Origin: Bacteroidales bacterium
GTDB lineage: Bacteria > Bacteroidota > Bacteroidia > Bacteroidales > Paludibacteraceae
Direction: 5' to 3'
DNA: 20,491 bases
Assembly: GCA_900771035.1 (NCBI GenBank)
Contig: CAAGML010000195.1
Location: 1-20,491, forward strand
The stretch's first letter is position 1. Each line of letters starts with the position of its first letter. Of this stretch, positions 6,740-14,948 are shown piece by piece. Below the pieces are notes generated by a model. The model searched no databases, was not told the origin of the DNA, and was given only the letters and a program-made list of their open reading frames with translations. A program made the position numbers and the translations under genes.

Positions 6740-6756
6740 GCGAGATATTTTCAGGT
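6740..6756 (+). repeat. Short direct repeat, left copy flanking the DUF234 ATPase
   Basis: The 17-mer GCGAGATATTTTCAGGT resembles GCGATTATTTTCAGGT at 8534-8549. The two lie on either side of the ATPase gene and could be remnants of an insertion, though short AT-rich matches can be chance. Confidence 0.25.
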
Positions 6757-6765
6757 AATAAATTT

Positions 6766-8199
6766 TTATATTGATAGCAAATCACTTATAACTAATATGT
6801 TATCGAAAACGTCACTATTCTTATTATTGACGATACCATACATAGTAACCAAAGTATTCACCAATGCCTTACGGCAATTTTCCCTTTCACGGAAAATAGC
6901 GTTTCTTGTACGGATTTTCTCGGCATAAGAGCTTGTCACCAAAAACGGTTCTTTGTGGAACTTCATCTCGCACAGATTGATTACGCCATCCGCCCTGTCA
7001 ATCATCAGGTCAATCTGCCCTCCAGCCGCACCTGCTAATTTCTCCTCCGTCGTAGGCAAATAACTCCACGCACAGACATTACTACGTAAACCGCTAATGC
7101 CTAACGCCGTCTTTATCTGCCTTTCATGCCACAAGCATACACGCTCAAAAGCAATACCCGCCCAAGCATTATAATTATTCTGCCCTAAACTATGTTGCCA
7201 AAACTGCTCGTCCCTACTGTTTTTACCCTCCAGGAAATGGTAATAGAACAATGTGAACGGATCCATCAACTGGAACATCATCTCCTTGTTCTTGTTGCCA
7301 TACGCCTGATATTTGCGTATGAACCCACATTGTTCCAATTCGCGCAACGCTTTCTGAAACACGGTGTTGTTGCTCAATTTGGTAGCTGTCAGTAACTGAG
7401 CTCTCGTCATTCCCGCATTGACTGTCGAAAGTGCCTTTACAATGCTCATATAACTATTGGCATTTGTAAAAAGGGATTCGTACAAGGCGTCGTACTCATC
7501 CTTTAGTTCAGCATTCTGTTCAAAGAATAACCTGTCTATAGTCTTTGCGACACTCTCACCTCTTTGGAAGAAACTCCAGTAGAAAGGCACGCCACCCATA
7601 ACCATGTAGGCCTCAACAAGTTCCCTGTCACCAATGCTCAGTTTCTTGCAGTCAGCGTATTGCCGGCACTCTTTCAACGTAAACGGCTGCAAATCAATCT
7701 GACGATTCACCCGATTATGCAGACCCCCACGATTTCTTATCACTTTGTTGATAATCCAACTTGTGGCTGAACCGCAGATTATGAGTACGATATCCTCTCG
7801 TTCCGTCGCCCAACCGTTCCAAAAATGATCCAAGGATTCAAGGAACTTGCTTTTGTGTGTATCCATCCATGGCAACTCGTCAATGAAGATGATTTTCTTT
7901 CCTTTCGGTTTCTTTGCCAATAGCCGTTGTAGTAAATGGAAAGCCTCTGACCAATTTTTTGGTTCAACGAAATTTTTCAATCCATACTGTCGCAAGGACT
8001 CGCAAAACTCGTTAATTTGCTCTTTCGTGTTTCCTTTAGACAAGCCTGAATGTTGGAAGGCAAATTTGTTCTTGTAGGTTTGACGTATAAGAAACGTCTT
8101 TCCTACACGCCTGCGACCATACACGGCAATTAGTTGAGACTCGTCCGCCTCGAGCGCAGATAGCAATATCTGTTGTTCTTTATCCCTGCCAATCAGCAT
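6766..8199 (-). CDS. ATPase of the archaeal-ATPase/DUF234 type with PD-(D/E)xK-like C-terminus
   Basis: Predicted cytoplasmic AAA-type ATPase of 477 residues. The N-terminal domain has Walker A GRRRVGKT (28-35) and Walker B IIFIDELPW with D107 and E108, followed by CGSATSW as sensor. A winged-helix-like middle part follows (about 245-320, including RAQLLTATKLSNNTVFQKAL). The C-terminal DUF234-like region contains D397 and then E411-M-K413, matching a PD-(D/E)xK nuclease core. Such proteins are common accessory genes in Bacteroidota; their target is unknown. It is a single-gene unit with its own promoter at 8267-8296 on the minus strand. It shares overall architecture, but not close sequence, with the DUF4143 ATPase at 3542-4870. 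Confidence 0.88.
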   Translation of the reverse strand: MLIGRDKEQQILLSALEADESQLIAVYGRRRVGKTFLIRQTYKNKFAFQHSGLSKGNTKEQINEFCESLRQYGLKNFVEPKNWSEAFHLLQRLLAKKPKGKKIIFIDELPWMDTHKSKFLESLDHFWNGWATEREDIVLIICGSATSWIINKVIRNRGGLHNRVNRQIDLQPFTLKECRQYADCKKLSIGDRELVEAYMVMGGVPFYWSFFQRGESVAKTIDRLFFEQNAELKDEYDALYESLFTNANSYMSIVKALSTVNAGMTRAQLLTATKLSNNTVFQKALRELEQCGFIRKYQAYGNKNKEMMFQLMDPFTLFYYHFLEGKNSRDEQFWQHSLGQNNYNAWAGIAFERVCLWHERQIKTALGISGLRSNVCAWSYLPTTEEKLAGAAGGQIDLMIDRADGVINLCEMKFHKEPFLVTSSYAEKIRTRNAIFRERENCRKALVNTLVTMYGIVNNKNSDVFDNILVISDLLSI

Positions 8200-8266
8200 A
8201 TCCTAAAATTATTAGTTGAAAAAATCTCGGTTTTTTAGATAGATTTTTTCATCGGTTTTTCGCTGC

Positions 8267-8296
8267 AAAGATACGAACTTTTCGTGATGTGACAAA
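8267..8296 (-). promoter_or_regulatory. Promoter of the DUF234 ATPase
   Basis: On the minus strand TTTG at 8296-8293 precedes TATCTTTG at 8274-8267 with an 18-bp spacer. The -7 box is a perfect match; the leader would be about 60 nt. Confidence 0.65.
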
Positions 8297-8327
8297 GGAT
8301 TTCAGAGAAAATATTTGTGCCTTTTCT

Positions 8328-8411
8328 TGAAGGGGAGTAGCGGTCGTCGGAGTAGATTGGCTTGATGTCGTCGAGAATGACGGGAAGGTCGGAGATGGTG
8401 TTGGTGGCGTG
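8328..8411 (-). pseudogene. Possible gene remnant (28 codons of coding-like sequence)
   Basis: Read on the minus strand this stretch gives HATNTISDLPVILDDI followed by KPIYSDDRYSPS, with GC-rich, C-ending codons like those of the genes on the right half of the window. It is flanked by AT-rich sequence with no start codon or continuation I can support. It may be the end of a decayed gene, but family and reality are uncertain. Confidence 0.2.
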
Positions 8412-8533
8412 ATTATGATTGGATAAATTAATTTTGTTTTTTTCATATCGGGATGGGTTGTTTTGGTGATGGCGGTGGGGTTTGCATTCTCACCCTTATA
8501 TGCCAAATTTTGATGATTTTTTGACGTGAAAAT

Positions 8534-8549
8534 GCGATTATTTTCAGGT
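8534..8549 (+). repeat. Short direct repeat, right copy flanking the DUF234 ATPase
   Basis: Partner of the copy at 6740-6756, differing by one base and one indel. A further TTTTCAGGT occurs at about 8565, which weakens the case for a specific attachment site. Confidence 0.25.
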
Positions 8550-8634
8550 GAGGGGTAAAATTTTTTTTCAGGTGGTTTTATCCTATGTCAGGGCTACGAC
8601 AAATGTACGACTTTTGGTTTGTAGTATCGCGGTC

Positions 8635-8664
8635 CAATATCAATTATATCAATTATATCAATTA
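8635..8664 (+). repeat. Iteron array, left half of a 30-bp inverted repeat
   Basis: Three direct copies of ATATCAATT (8637-8645, 8646-8654, 8655-8663). The block matches the reverse complement of 8758-8787 at 29 of 30 positions, with a 93-bp AT-rich centre that contains a long TA run. Confidence 0.85.
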
Positions 8665-8757
8665 AAATCGTGGGGGTACTTTTTCGACACATTATATAAG
8701 ATATTATATATATATATAAATATTACTTCGTAATAGGGAGGTGTGGGGTCAGGATTT

Positions 8758-8787
8758 TTATTGATATAATTGATATAATTGATATTG
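8758..8787 (-). repeat. Iteron array, right half of the 30-bp inverted repeat
   Basis: Three copies of AATTGATAT type (8759-8767 with one change, 8768-8776, 8777-8785), inverted relative to the array at 8635-8664. Confidence 0.85.
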
Positions 8788-8941
8788 CGACAATGTAAAG
8801 ATTGGAAAATCAAGGGGTTGAAAAAAAGATTTTTGTTAGTGGGGGTGTCGGGAAGAGGTTTTTCGAGTGTGGAAACTGGGGTTTTTAGAGCCATTCTATC
8901 GGTCGGGAAGCAGTGTTTTTAGGGCAAAATTGTTATAAAAT

Positions 8942-8986
8942 GGGGTGTGTTAGCTATGAAAAGGGGGTGTGTTTTGCCATGAAAAG
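8942..8986 (+). repeat. Imperfect 22-bp tandem repeat
   Basis: GGGGTGTGTTAGCTATGAAA at 8942 is followed from 8964 by a second copy in which the middle reads TTTGCC in place of TAGCT. Both copies end ATGAAAAG. There is no open frame of note. Confidence 0.6.
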
Positions 8987-9083
8987 GGGTGAAGATTTAA
9001 CGTTGAATGTTTGGTAAAATGGATTTTTTGTCAGAATCCGTTTTTCGGATTGGATTCGTGCAAAATTATACACACGGTATGCG

Positions 9084-9110
9084 ATTTCAATAATTTCAAT
9101 AATTTCACCT
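9084..9110 (+). repeat. 9-bp tandem repeat (ATTTCAATA), about 2.6 copies
   Basis: Copies start at 9084, 9093 and 9102, the last diverging after ATTTCA. Unit length equals that of the arrays at 8635 and 8758, but the sequence differs. Confidence 0.7.
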
Positions 9111-9157
9111 AAAAAGTTGGGGGTATATATTCCAGAAGCCATGAAATCACCATTATG

Positions 9158-9195
9158 AAAAACAGCCGGTGCACAGTGGTGCAACGGCTGTTTTT
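9158..9195 (-). terminator. Rho-independent terminator of the EF-G2 gene
   Basis: AAAAACAGCCG (9158-9168) pairs with CGGCTGTTTTT (9185-9195), and the loop contains a second stem TGCAC/GTGCA (9170-9174 with 9179-9183). It lies 15 bp past the EF-G2 stop on the minus strand; the A/T runs on both sides would allow it to work in either direction. Confidence 0.9.
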
Positions 9196-9210
9196 CCTAT
9201 GATTGAGTAA

Positions 9211-11373
9211 TTACTCCTCTTCCTGCTTCGTAGCCTCGTATTCCTTCAGCAGCTTATCCTGAACATCCGAAGGACAGAGTTCGTAAGAGGCGAACTTCAT
9301 TGTGAACGAAGCACGACCGCCCGACAATGAGCTCAACGCTGTAGAATAGTTGGACAGCTCCTTCAAAGGCACCTTGGCTGTCAGTTTCTCAAAGCCGTTA
9401 GCGCTCTCCATACCCATGATGATTGCGCGGCGACCCTGAAGGTCACTCATCACGTCACCCATACGGTCGGAAGGGACAAGAACCACAACATCATAAACAG
9501 GCTCAAGAACCTTAGGGTTTGCCTCTTTGAACGCCTGAGCGAATGCGTTACGACCAGCGAGACGGAATGAGATTTCGTTTGAATCAACTGGGTGCATCTT
9601 ACCATCATAAACGATAACACGGATGTCGCGGGCGTAAGAACCTGTCAGAGGACCCTGCTCCATACGGTCCATCAGACCTTTCATGATTGCAGGCATGAAA
9701 CGTGCGTCAATGGCACCACCCACAATAGAGTTAATCATAACAAGCTTACCACCCCAATCCAACTGAACCTCCTGAGTGTCACGTGCCTGTATTCTATACT
9801 CCTGATTGCCGAATTTATAGACTTCTTTGACTGGCTCACCCTCGACGTATGGCTCAATGATAAGGTGAACCTCGCCAAACTGACCTGCACCTCCCGACTG
9901 TTTTTTGTGACGGTAGTCGCTGCGAGCTGCCTTAGTGATAGTCTCACGGTAAGGGATACGTGGCTCAAGGTACTCGATGGCAACCTTATCGTTGTTTTCG
10001 ATTCTCCATTTCAGGGTGCGAAGGTGGAACTCGCCCTGACCTGAAACGATGGTCTGACGCAACTCCTTGCTCTGCTCAACAATCCATGTCGGGTCTTCCT
10101 CGTGCATACGGGTCAGGATAGCGTTCAGTTTCTCGTCCTCACCGTTAGCCACAGCCTTGATTGCACGGCGGTATTTTGGCTCAGGGTACTGAACCTGTGG
10201 CATTTCAATCTCGATGTCCTTAGCGCACAAAGTGTTGCCTGTCTTGGTATCCTTCAGTTTGACGGTTGCGCCGATGTCGCCAGCAACCAACTGGTCAACA
10301 GGAATACGGTTCTGTCCTGCAACGCAGAAAATCTGAGAGATACGCTCCTTGCCACCATTACGCGAAATGTTGGTTAGGTCGTCGCCAGCCTTGAGTGTAC
10401 CGCTGAGAACCTTGAAATAGACAACCTCGCCGATATGTGGTTCGATACTGGTCTTGAAAGAGAAGATAACCGTAGGAGCGGCGGCATCAGGCTTAACCTC
10501 ATTGCCCTTGTTGTCAACAGGCACTGGCATGTCATCAACGAAAGGCACTACGTTACCGAGGAACTCCATCAGACGGCGGACACCCATATCCTTGCCTGCG
10601 CATACGCAGAACACTGGGAAGATGTCACGAGAAACAAGGCCTTTGCGAATACCTTCCCTCATCTCGTCCTCGGTCAAAGAACCTTGGTCGAAGAATTTAT
10701 CCATCAGACCCTCGTCATTCTCGGCAGCAGCCTCAATCAGGGCATTGTGCAATTCCTCGGCTTTTTCCATCTGGTCAGCAGGAATATCCTTAATCTCAGG
10801 GGCACCGCCTTCAGGTTTCCATGTGTACATCTTCATCAGCAGTACGTCAATAACGGCGTTAAAGCCAACACCACAATTAACAGGGTATTGGACAACGACA
10901 CATTTAGGACCGAAAGACTCTTTCAGCTGCTCTAATGCCTGGTCGTAGTTGGATTTGTCAGTGTCAAGCTGGTTCATCAGGAATATGACTGGTTTCCTGA
11001 ACTGTTCTGTATAGCGGAAATGGTTCTGTGTACCTACTTCCACGCCATATTGTGCGTTAACCAAAATTATCGACTGATCTGTGACAGCCATTGATGTGAT
11101 GGCTCCTCCGATGAAATCATCCGAACCTGGACAATCTATTATATTGAGTTTCTTACCGTTCCACTCTACATGTGTTACTGTTGGAAATACCGAGTAACCA
11201 TACTCCATCTCTACTGGAAAATAGTCTGACACCGTGTTCTTTCCTTCCACTGTCCCGCGGCGTTTGATTACGCCGCTCTCATAGAGCATGGCCTCAATAA
11301 GGGTTGTTTTTCCGGAACCTGAACCGCCCATGAGAGCGATGTTCTTAATTTCATTAGACTGATAATTTTTCAT
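9211..11373 (-). CDS. fusA2: Elongation factor G paralogue EF-G2 (Bacteroidota type, catalytic His absent)
   Basis: Ribosomal translocation factor paralogue of 720 residues with the full EF-G layout: G domain, domain II, domains III-V. Domain IV includes SGGAGQFGEV, and a glutamate-rich tail closes the protein. The G domain is unusual. The P-loop is GGSGSGKT (16-23), not AHIDAGKT. Switch II reads DCPGSDDF (80-87), so S84 stands where the catalytic histidine of EF-G sits. Switch I has YGYSVFPTVT in place of the RGITI type. G4 is NQLD (134-137). These features match the second EF-G of Bacteroides (EF-G2), reported to support translation without GTP hydrolysis under nutrient limitation; that is knowledge from memory, applied here by resemblance. 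It follows radA by 176 bp, with no clear promoter seen, and ends at a strong terminator. Confidence 0.92.
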   Translation of the reverse strand: MKNYQSNEIKNIALMGGSGSGKTTLIEAMLYESGVIKRRGTVEGKNTVSDYFPVEMEYGYSVFPTVTHVEWNGKKLNIIDCPGSDDFIGGAITSMAVTDQSIILVNAQYGVEVGTQNHFRYTEQFRKPVIFLMNQLDTDKSNYDQALEQLKESFGPKCVVVQYPVNCGVGFNAVIDVLLMKMYTWKPEGGAPEIKDIPADQMEKAEELHNALIEAAAENDEGLMDKFFDQGSLTEDEMREGIRKGLVSRDIFPVFCVCAGKDMGVRRLMEFLGNVVPFVDDMPVPVDNKGNEVKPDAAAPTVIFSFKTSIEPHIGEVVYFKVLSGTLKAGDDLTNISRNGGKERISQIFCVAGQNRIPVDQLVAGDIGATVKLKDTKTGNTLCAKDIEIEMPQVQYPEPKYRRAIKAVANGEDEKLNAILTRMHEEDPTWIVEQSKELRQTIVSGQGEFHLRTLKWRIENNDKVAIEYLEPRIPYRETITKAARSDYRHKKQSGGAGQFGEVHLIIEPYVEGEPVKEVYKFGNQEYRIQARDTQEVQLDWGGKLVMINSIVGGAIDARFMPAIMKGLMDRMEQGPLTGSYARDIRVIVYDGKMHPVDSNEISFRLAGRNAFAQAFKEANPKVLEPVYDVVVLVPSDRMGDVMSDLQGRRAIIMGMESANGFEKLTAKVPLKELSNYSTALSSLSGGRASFTMKFASYELCPSDVQDKLLKEYEATKQEEE

Positions 11374-11549
11374 ATAGTTTTGTTATTAGTTTTTCGGCTT
11401 CAAAAGCGGTGCAATTTACCATTTTTTTCTGACATTCCGCACATTTATCCATTTTTTAACAATATGTTTTACAACATTGTTTCATTTTTTCCAACACTCA
11501 TAGCAATGTTCTATGCCTCAATGTCATACAACCGCAAAATCCGCTATGC

Positions 11550-12920
11550 TTATCCGAAAAGTTTCCGAAAAGCATCCTCAACTCTTGCAACTCCTACGAT
11601 TTCTATCCCTGAGAATTTGTTTCTATCCACCTGTTCAGCGTTGAACAACGGCACAATTATCCGCGAGAATCCCAGTTTGGCAGCCTCCGAAATGCGCTGC
11701 TCAATCCTCGAGACTGGCCTTATCTCTCCGCTCAGCCCAACCTCGCCTGTTATGCACGTCCTTGCGTCAATCGGCAAATCCAGATTGCTTGACAATACGG
11801 AGCAGATTACCGCCAAGTCAACCGCAGGGTCTGAGATTTTCAGTCCACCAGCCATGTTCAGGAAAACATCTTTCTGTGGCAGTTTGAACCCTGCCCTTTT
11901 CTCCAGCACTGCCAGCAGCATATTCATTCTCCGTAGGTCAAAACCCGTGGCTGACCTCTGAGGATAATTATAAGCCGCCGACGACACTAACGCCTGAGTC
12001 TCAATCACAAACGGTCTCACCCCCTCAATCGTCGCTGCAATCGCCACCCCCGACAACTCTTGCCCCGAGTGGCTCATCAGCAGTTCGCTCGGGTTTTGCA
12101 CCTCTCTCAAACCACTTCCCTGCATCTCGTAAATCGCCAGTTCGTCCGTTGAGCCGAACCTGTTTTTGTGCGCCCTCAGTATCCTGTATAAATAATGTCT
12201 ATCCCCCTCGAACTGCAAGACCGTGTCAACGATATGCTCCAAAATCTTTGGTCCGGCAATGCTTCCCTCCTTTGTTATATGACCGATTACGATAACGGGT
12301 GTCCCAGTCTCTTTTGCGAATTTCAGCAACGCCGCACTGCACTCCCTCACCTGCGTGACACTGCCTGCGGACATTTCAATAGCCTCCTCGACGATCGTCT
12401 GTATCGAGTCAACAACCAGCAGGTCAGGCTGTAACTCCCTCGCCTGGGCAAATATATTCTCAAGCACATTCTCACTCAGCACATAGCATTCACTCTCCAT
12501 CTCCCCAATACGGTCAGCCCTCATTTTTATCTGACCGCAACTCTCCTCGCCACTGGCATACAGCACTTTCATCCCCTTCATCTTCAGTGCCACCTGAAGC
12601 ACCAGTGTTGATTTCCCAATGCCTGGCTCACCACCTATCAGTATCATCGACCCACGCACCAAGCCTCCGCCCAAAACCCTGTTCAGCTCTTCGTTATGCG
12701 TGTCAATGCGTGGCTCTTTCTCATATTCTATCAAGTCAACCCTCTGAGCCTCACGTCTTACGTTTACCGCCATACCATGGTCAAGGGTGTGCTGGATTTC
12801 GTTCTTAATCGTAAGTTCCTTGAACGAGTTCCACGCACCGCAGGCAGGGCATTTCCCGTAAGCTTTCGGGAAATCCGCCCCACATTCGGTACATACGTAT
12901 GTCTTTTTGTCTTTTGCCAT
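11550..12920 (-). CDS. radA: DNA repair protein RadA
   Basis: RecA-like DNA-repair ATPase of 456 residues that drives branch migration of recombination intermediates. The N-terminal zinc finger has C10, C13, C24 and C27 (CTECG and CPACG). The ATPase core has Walker A GGEPGIGKST (96-105), Walker B LLVVDSIQT (to 175) and the RadA-specific KNRFG (252-256). The C-terminal third is the Lon-protease-like domain (AGGLKISDPAVDLAV, then TGEVGLSGEIRPV). The ATG at 12920 shares its first base with the serS stop (TGATG), so it is the start preferred over a TTG one codon earlier. It is the last gene of the trmD-ttcA-serS-radA operon; a 176-bp gap separates it from the EF-G2 gene. Confidence 0.97.
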   Translation of the reverse strand: MAKDKKTYVCTECGADFPKAYGKCPACGAWNSFKELTIKNEIQHTLDHGMAVNVRREAQRVDLIEYEKEPRIDTHNEELNRVLGGGLVRGSMILIGGEPGIGKSTLVLQVALKMKGMKVLYASGEESCGQIKMRADRIGEMESECYVLSENVLENIFAQARELQPDLLVVDSIQTIVEEAIEMSAGSVTQVRECSAALLKFAKETGTPVIVIGHITKEGSIAGPKILEHIVDTVLQFEGDRHYLYRILRAHKNRFGSTDELAIYEMQGSGLREVQNPSELLMSHSGQELSGVAIAATIEGVRPFVIETQALVSSAAYNYPQRSATGFDLRRMNMLLAVLEKRAGFKLPQKDVFLNMAGGLKISDPAVDLAVICSVLSSNLDLPIDARTCITGEVGLSGEIRPVSRIEQRISEAAKLGFSRIIVPLFNAEQVDRNKFSGIEIVGVARVEDAFRKLFG

Positions 12921-14197
12921 CAATCAATCTTGTCAAAGCCGCAGTAAGGCACAAGTGCCGCAGGAATCCTGATACCGTCCGCCGTCTGGTGGTTCTCAAG
13001 CAACGCCGCCACAATCCTTGGCAAAGCAAGTGCCGAGCCATTCAACGTATGGCAAAGTTCAGTCTTTCCCTCGCTTGTCTTGTAACGGCATTTCAGACGG
13101 TTGGCCTGGTAACTCTCGAAATTAGACACCGAGCTAACCTCCAACCAACGCTCCTGAGCCGCGCTGAACACCTCGAAATCAAATGTTATAGCCGATGTGA
13201 AACTCATATCTCCGCCGCAAAGTCTCAGTATTCTATAAGGCAACTCCAGTTTCTTCACCAGATTCTCCACATGCGCTATCATTTCGTCCAATGACTGATA
13301 CGAATGCTCAGGCTTGTCAATCCTCACAATCTCCACCTTGTTGAACTGGTGCAGACGGTTCAACCCCCTGACATCCTTGCCGTAAGAGCCAGCCTCACGA
13401 CGGAAACAAGCAGAGTAAGCGCACATCTTCTGCGGCAGCTCGTCCTCTTTAAGGATCACGTCACGGAAAATATTCGTAACAGGAACCTCAGCCGTAGGAA
13501 TCAGATAAAGGTTATCCACCGTCGCATGGTACATCTGCCCCTCTTTGTCAGGCAATTGCCCTGTGCCATAGCCACTTGCCTCATTAACGACGTATGGTGG
13601 CTCAATCTCCAAGTACCCTGCGTTTCTCGCCTCGTCAAGGAAGAAGTTTATCAACGCCCTCTGCAATCTTGCGCCTTTACCTTTGTAAATAGGGAAACCA
13701 GCACCTGTTATCTTAACTCCCATCTCAAAGTCTATAAGGTCGTATTTCTTAGCCAACTCCCAGTGTGGCAATGGCTTGAAGCCCTCGAATTTAGGGTTCT
13801 CCCCACCCATTTTCTCAACCTTGTTATCCTCTGCGCCAAATCCCTCCGGAACAGTCTCGTTAGGAATGTTAGGCACCTGCAAAAGTATGTTACGAATCTC
13901 GTTCTCAGCGTTTTCCATTCTCGCCTTGAACTCTGTCGTCATCTCTTTCAGCGCAGCGACATTAGCCTTTGCGGCGGCTGCCTCTTCTTTCAGACCTTTT
14001 TTCATCAGCTCACCGATGGCCTTCGACTGCTGATTTATCTGCGCCAGCTTGTCGTCCAGCTCACGCTGAGTCGTCCTTCTGACTTTATCTATCCCGATGA
14101 CCTTGTCAATCATCGTTGCGGCATCTTTGAAATGTTTTTTCCCTAATCTGCGAACCACCTCGTCACGGTTCTCCAGAATCATCTTTAGTGTAAGCAT
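12920..14197 (-). CDS. serS: Seryl-tRNA synthetase
   Basis: Class II aminoacyl-tRNA synthetase that charges tRNA-Ser (and tRNA-Sec where present). The protein has 425 residues, the normal length. The N-terminal third (about 25-105) is the long antiparallel coiled-coil arm that binds the extra arm of tRNA-Ser. The catalytic domain shows the serine-site TAEVP, motif 2 FRREAGSYGKDVRGLNRLHQ and motif 3 LNGSALALPRIVAALLE. The start at ATG 14197 gives the usual MLTLKMILENRDEV opening. It lies 31 nt downstream of the ttcA-like gene and overlaps radA by one base, so it is an internal operon gene. Confidence 0.97.
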   Translation of the reverse strand: MLTLKMILENRDEVVRRLGKKHFKDAATMIDKVIGIDKVRRTTQRELDDKLAQINQQSKAIGELMKKGLKEEAAAAKANVAALKEMTTEFKARMENAENEIRNILLQVPNIPNETVPEGFGAEDNKVEKMGGENPKFEGFKPLPHWELAKKYDLIDFEMGVKITGAGFPIYKGKGARLQRALINFFLDEARNAGYLEIEPPYVVNEASGYGTGQLPDKEGQMYHATVDNLYLIPTAEVPVTNIFRDVILKEDELPQKMCAYSACFRREAGSYGKDVRGLNRLHQFNKVEIVRIDKPEHSYQSLDEMIAHVENLVKKLELPYRILRLCGGDMSFTSAITFDFEVFSAAQERWLEVSSVSNFESYQANRLKCRYKTSEGKTELCHTLNGSALALPRIVAALLENHQTADGIRIPAALVPYCGFDKID

Positions 14198-14228
14198 ATT
14201 GTTATTTTGTTTTTATGTTTTCCCCTTC

Positions 14229-14948
14229 TTATCCCTGACCATTTCCCTTATAGTACAACCCCGAGAACAGAGACTCAGTCACGTCAGGGTTCATCTCCCG
14301 CAGTTCCGCCACCAACTCCTTCATTCTCTGTCTCTTGCTTTTATCCTCGAAAGGGCATTTCCTCACCTGTTCCCTATACCCCCTCTCGCTTGCCAACTCC
14401 TTCAACGACGACTCCCTTATCTCGCAGAACGGCCTAATCACCGTCAAAGCAAAATTATCCATCTTCAGCACAGGCGGCATTGACTCCAACCTACCCGTGT
14501 AAATGGCGTTCATCAGCAGCGTCTCCGCGATGTCGTCTATATGATGACCCAACGCCAGTTTCCCGAATCCCTCTTCTTCAGCCACTCTGAACAACTCTTT
14601 CCTCCTGCTCCACGAGCATAGCCAACACTTGCTCCTACCCTCCTTCCTGTCGTCCTCCAGTGTCACCCTCCTTGCGATAAACCTCACGCCCCTCTCCTCG
14701 CAGAAACACCTCAGATATTCTTCGTCCGACTCATACATAACCCCCTGCCCCTCAACCGCCACATGACATGCCGTCACCTCTATCCTGGGCACCCAGATTT
14801 TCTGCCTTTCCGCCAAAATCTCAACAAGCGCCAACGAATCCTTACCTCCCGACAACCCCACAAGCACCCTGTCGCCATTCTCAAGCATCGCCCACCTTTT
14901 CATCGACGACGATGCCTCCCTGAATATCTGCAACAGCCTTCCCTCCAT
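14229..14948 (-). CDS. ttcA: TtcA/TilS-type PP-loop ATPase, probable tRNA 2-thiocytidine synthetase
   Basis: N-type PP-loop enzyme of 239 residues that activates a tRNA base with ATP. SGGKDS (33-38) is the pyrophosphate loop. C108-x-x-C111 in KCWLCSWSRRKELF and C198 in RKCPF are in the arrangement of the iron-sulfur ligands of TtcA, which converts cytidine 32 of tRNA to 2-thiocytidine; LALGHHIDDIAETLLMN (131-147) is also typical of the family. The three cysteines favour TtcA over the lysidine synthetase TilS, though Bacteroidota members are divergent and related PP-loop enzymes cannot be fully excluded. The ATG shares a base with the trmD stop (TAATG), and the two tRNA-modifying enzymes are therefore translationally coupled. 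Confidence 0.85.
   Translation of the reverse strand: MEGRLLQIFREASSSMKRWAMLENGDRVLVGLSGGKDSLALVEILAERQKIWVPRIEVTACHVAVEGQGVMYESDEEYLRCFCEERGVRFIARRVTLEDDRKEGRSKCWLCSWSRRKELFRVAEEEGFGKLALGHHIDDIAETLLMNAIYTGRLESMPPVLKMDNFALTVIRPFCEIRESSLKELASERGYREQVRKCPFEDKSKRQRMKELVAELREMNPDVTESLFSGLYYKGNGQG

Larger units (their letters stand above)
8297..9157. other. Repeat-rich noncoding region of about 860 bp
   Basis: No gene is supported here. The region holds a possible coding remnant (8328-8411), an inverted pair of 9-bp iteron arrays (8635-8664 and 8758-8787), an imperfect 22-bp tandem repeat (8942-8986) and a third 9-bp repeat array (9084-9110). The plus strand is noticeably G-rich from about 8800 onward. 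The few open frames consist of low-complexity or repeat-derived residues. Confidence 0.7.

Noticed and set aside
8249..8506. Minus-strand open frame rich in T, P and S
   Set aside because: Low-complexity translation over the ATPase promoter; a different frame in the same place has more coding-like codons, and neither is convincing as a gene.
8658..8894. Minus-strand open frame with repeated NYI residues
   Set aside because: The repeated residues are only the translation of the 9-bp DNA repeats.
8635..9110. CRISPR array
   Set aside because: The units are 9 bp, contiguous and without spacers; no cas gene is present in the window.
10435..10948. Two plus-strand open frames inside the EF-G2 gene
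   Set aside because: They are antisense shadows of a clearly conserved coding sequence with no own signals.
11499..11515. Possible terminator hairpin after radA (CATAG/CTATG)
   Set aside because: Only five base pairs and no T run follows on the minus strand.
13304..14146. 280-codon plus-strand open frame antisense to serS
   Set aside because: serS has all class II motifs on the other strand; the long antisense frame is a by-product of its codon use.
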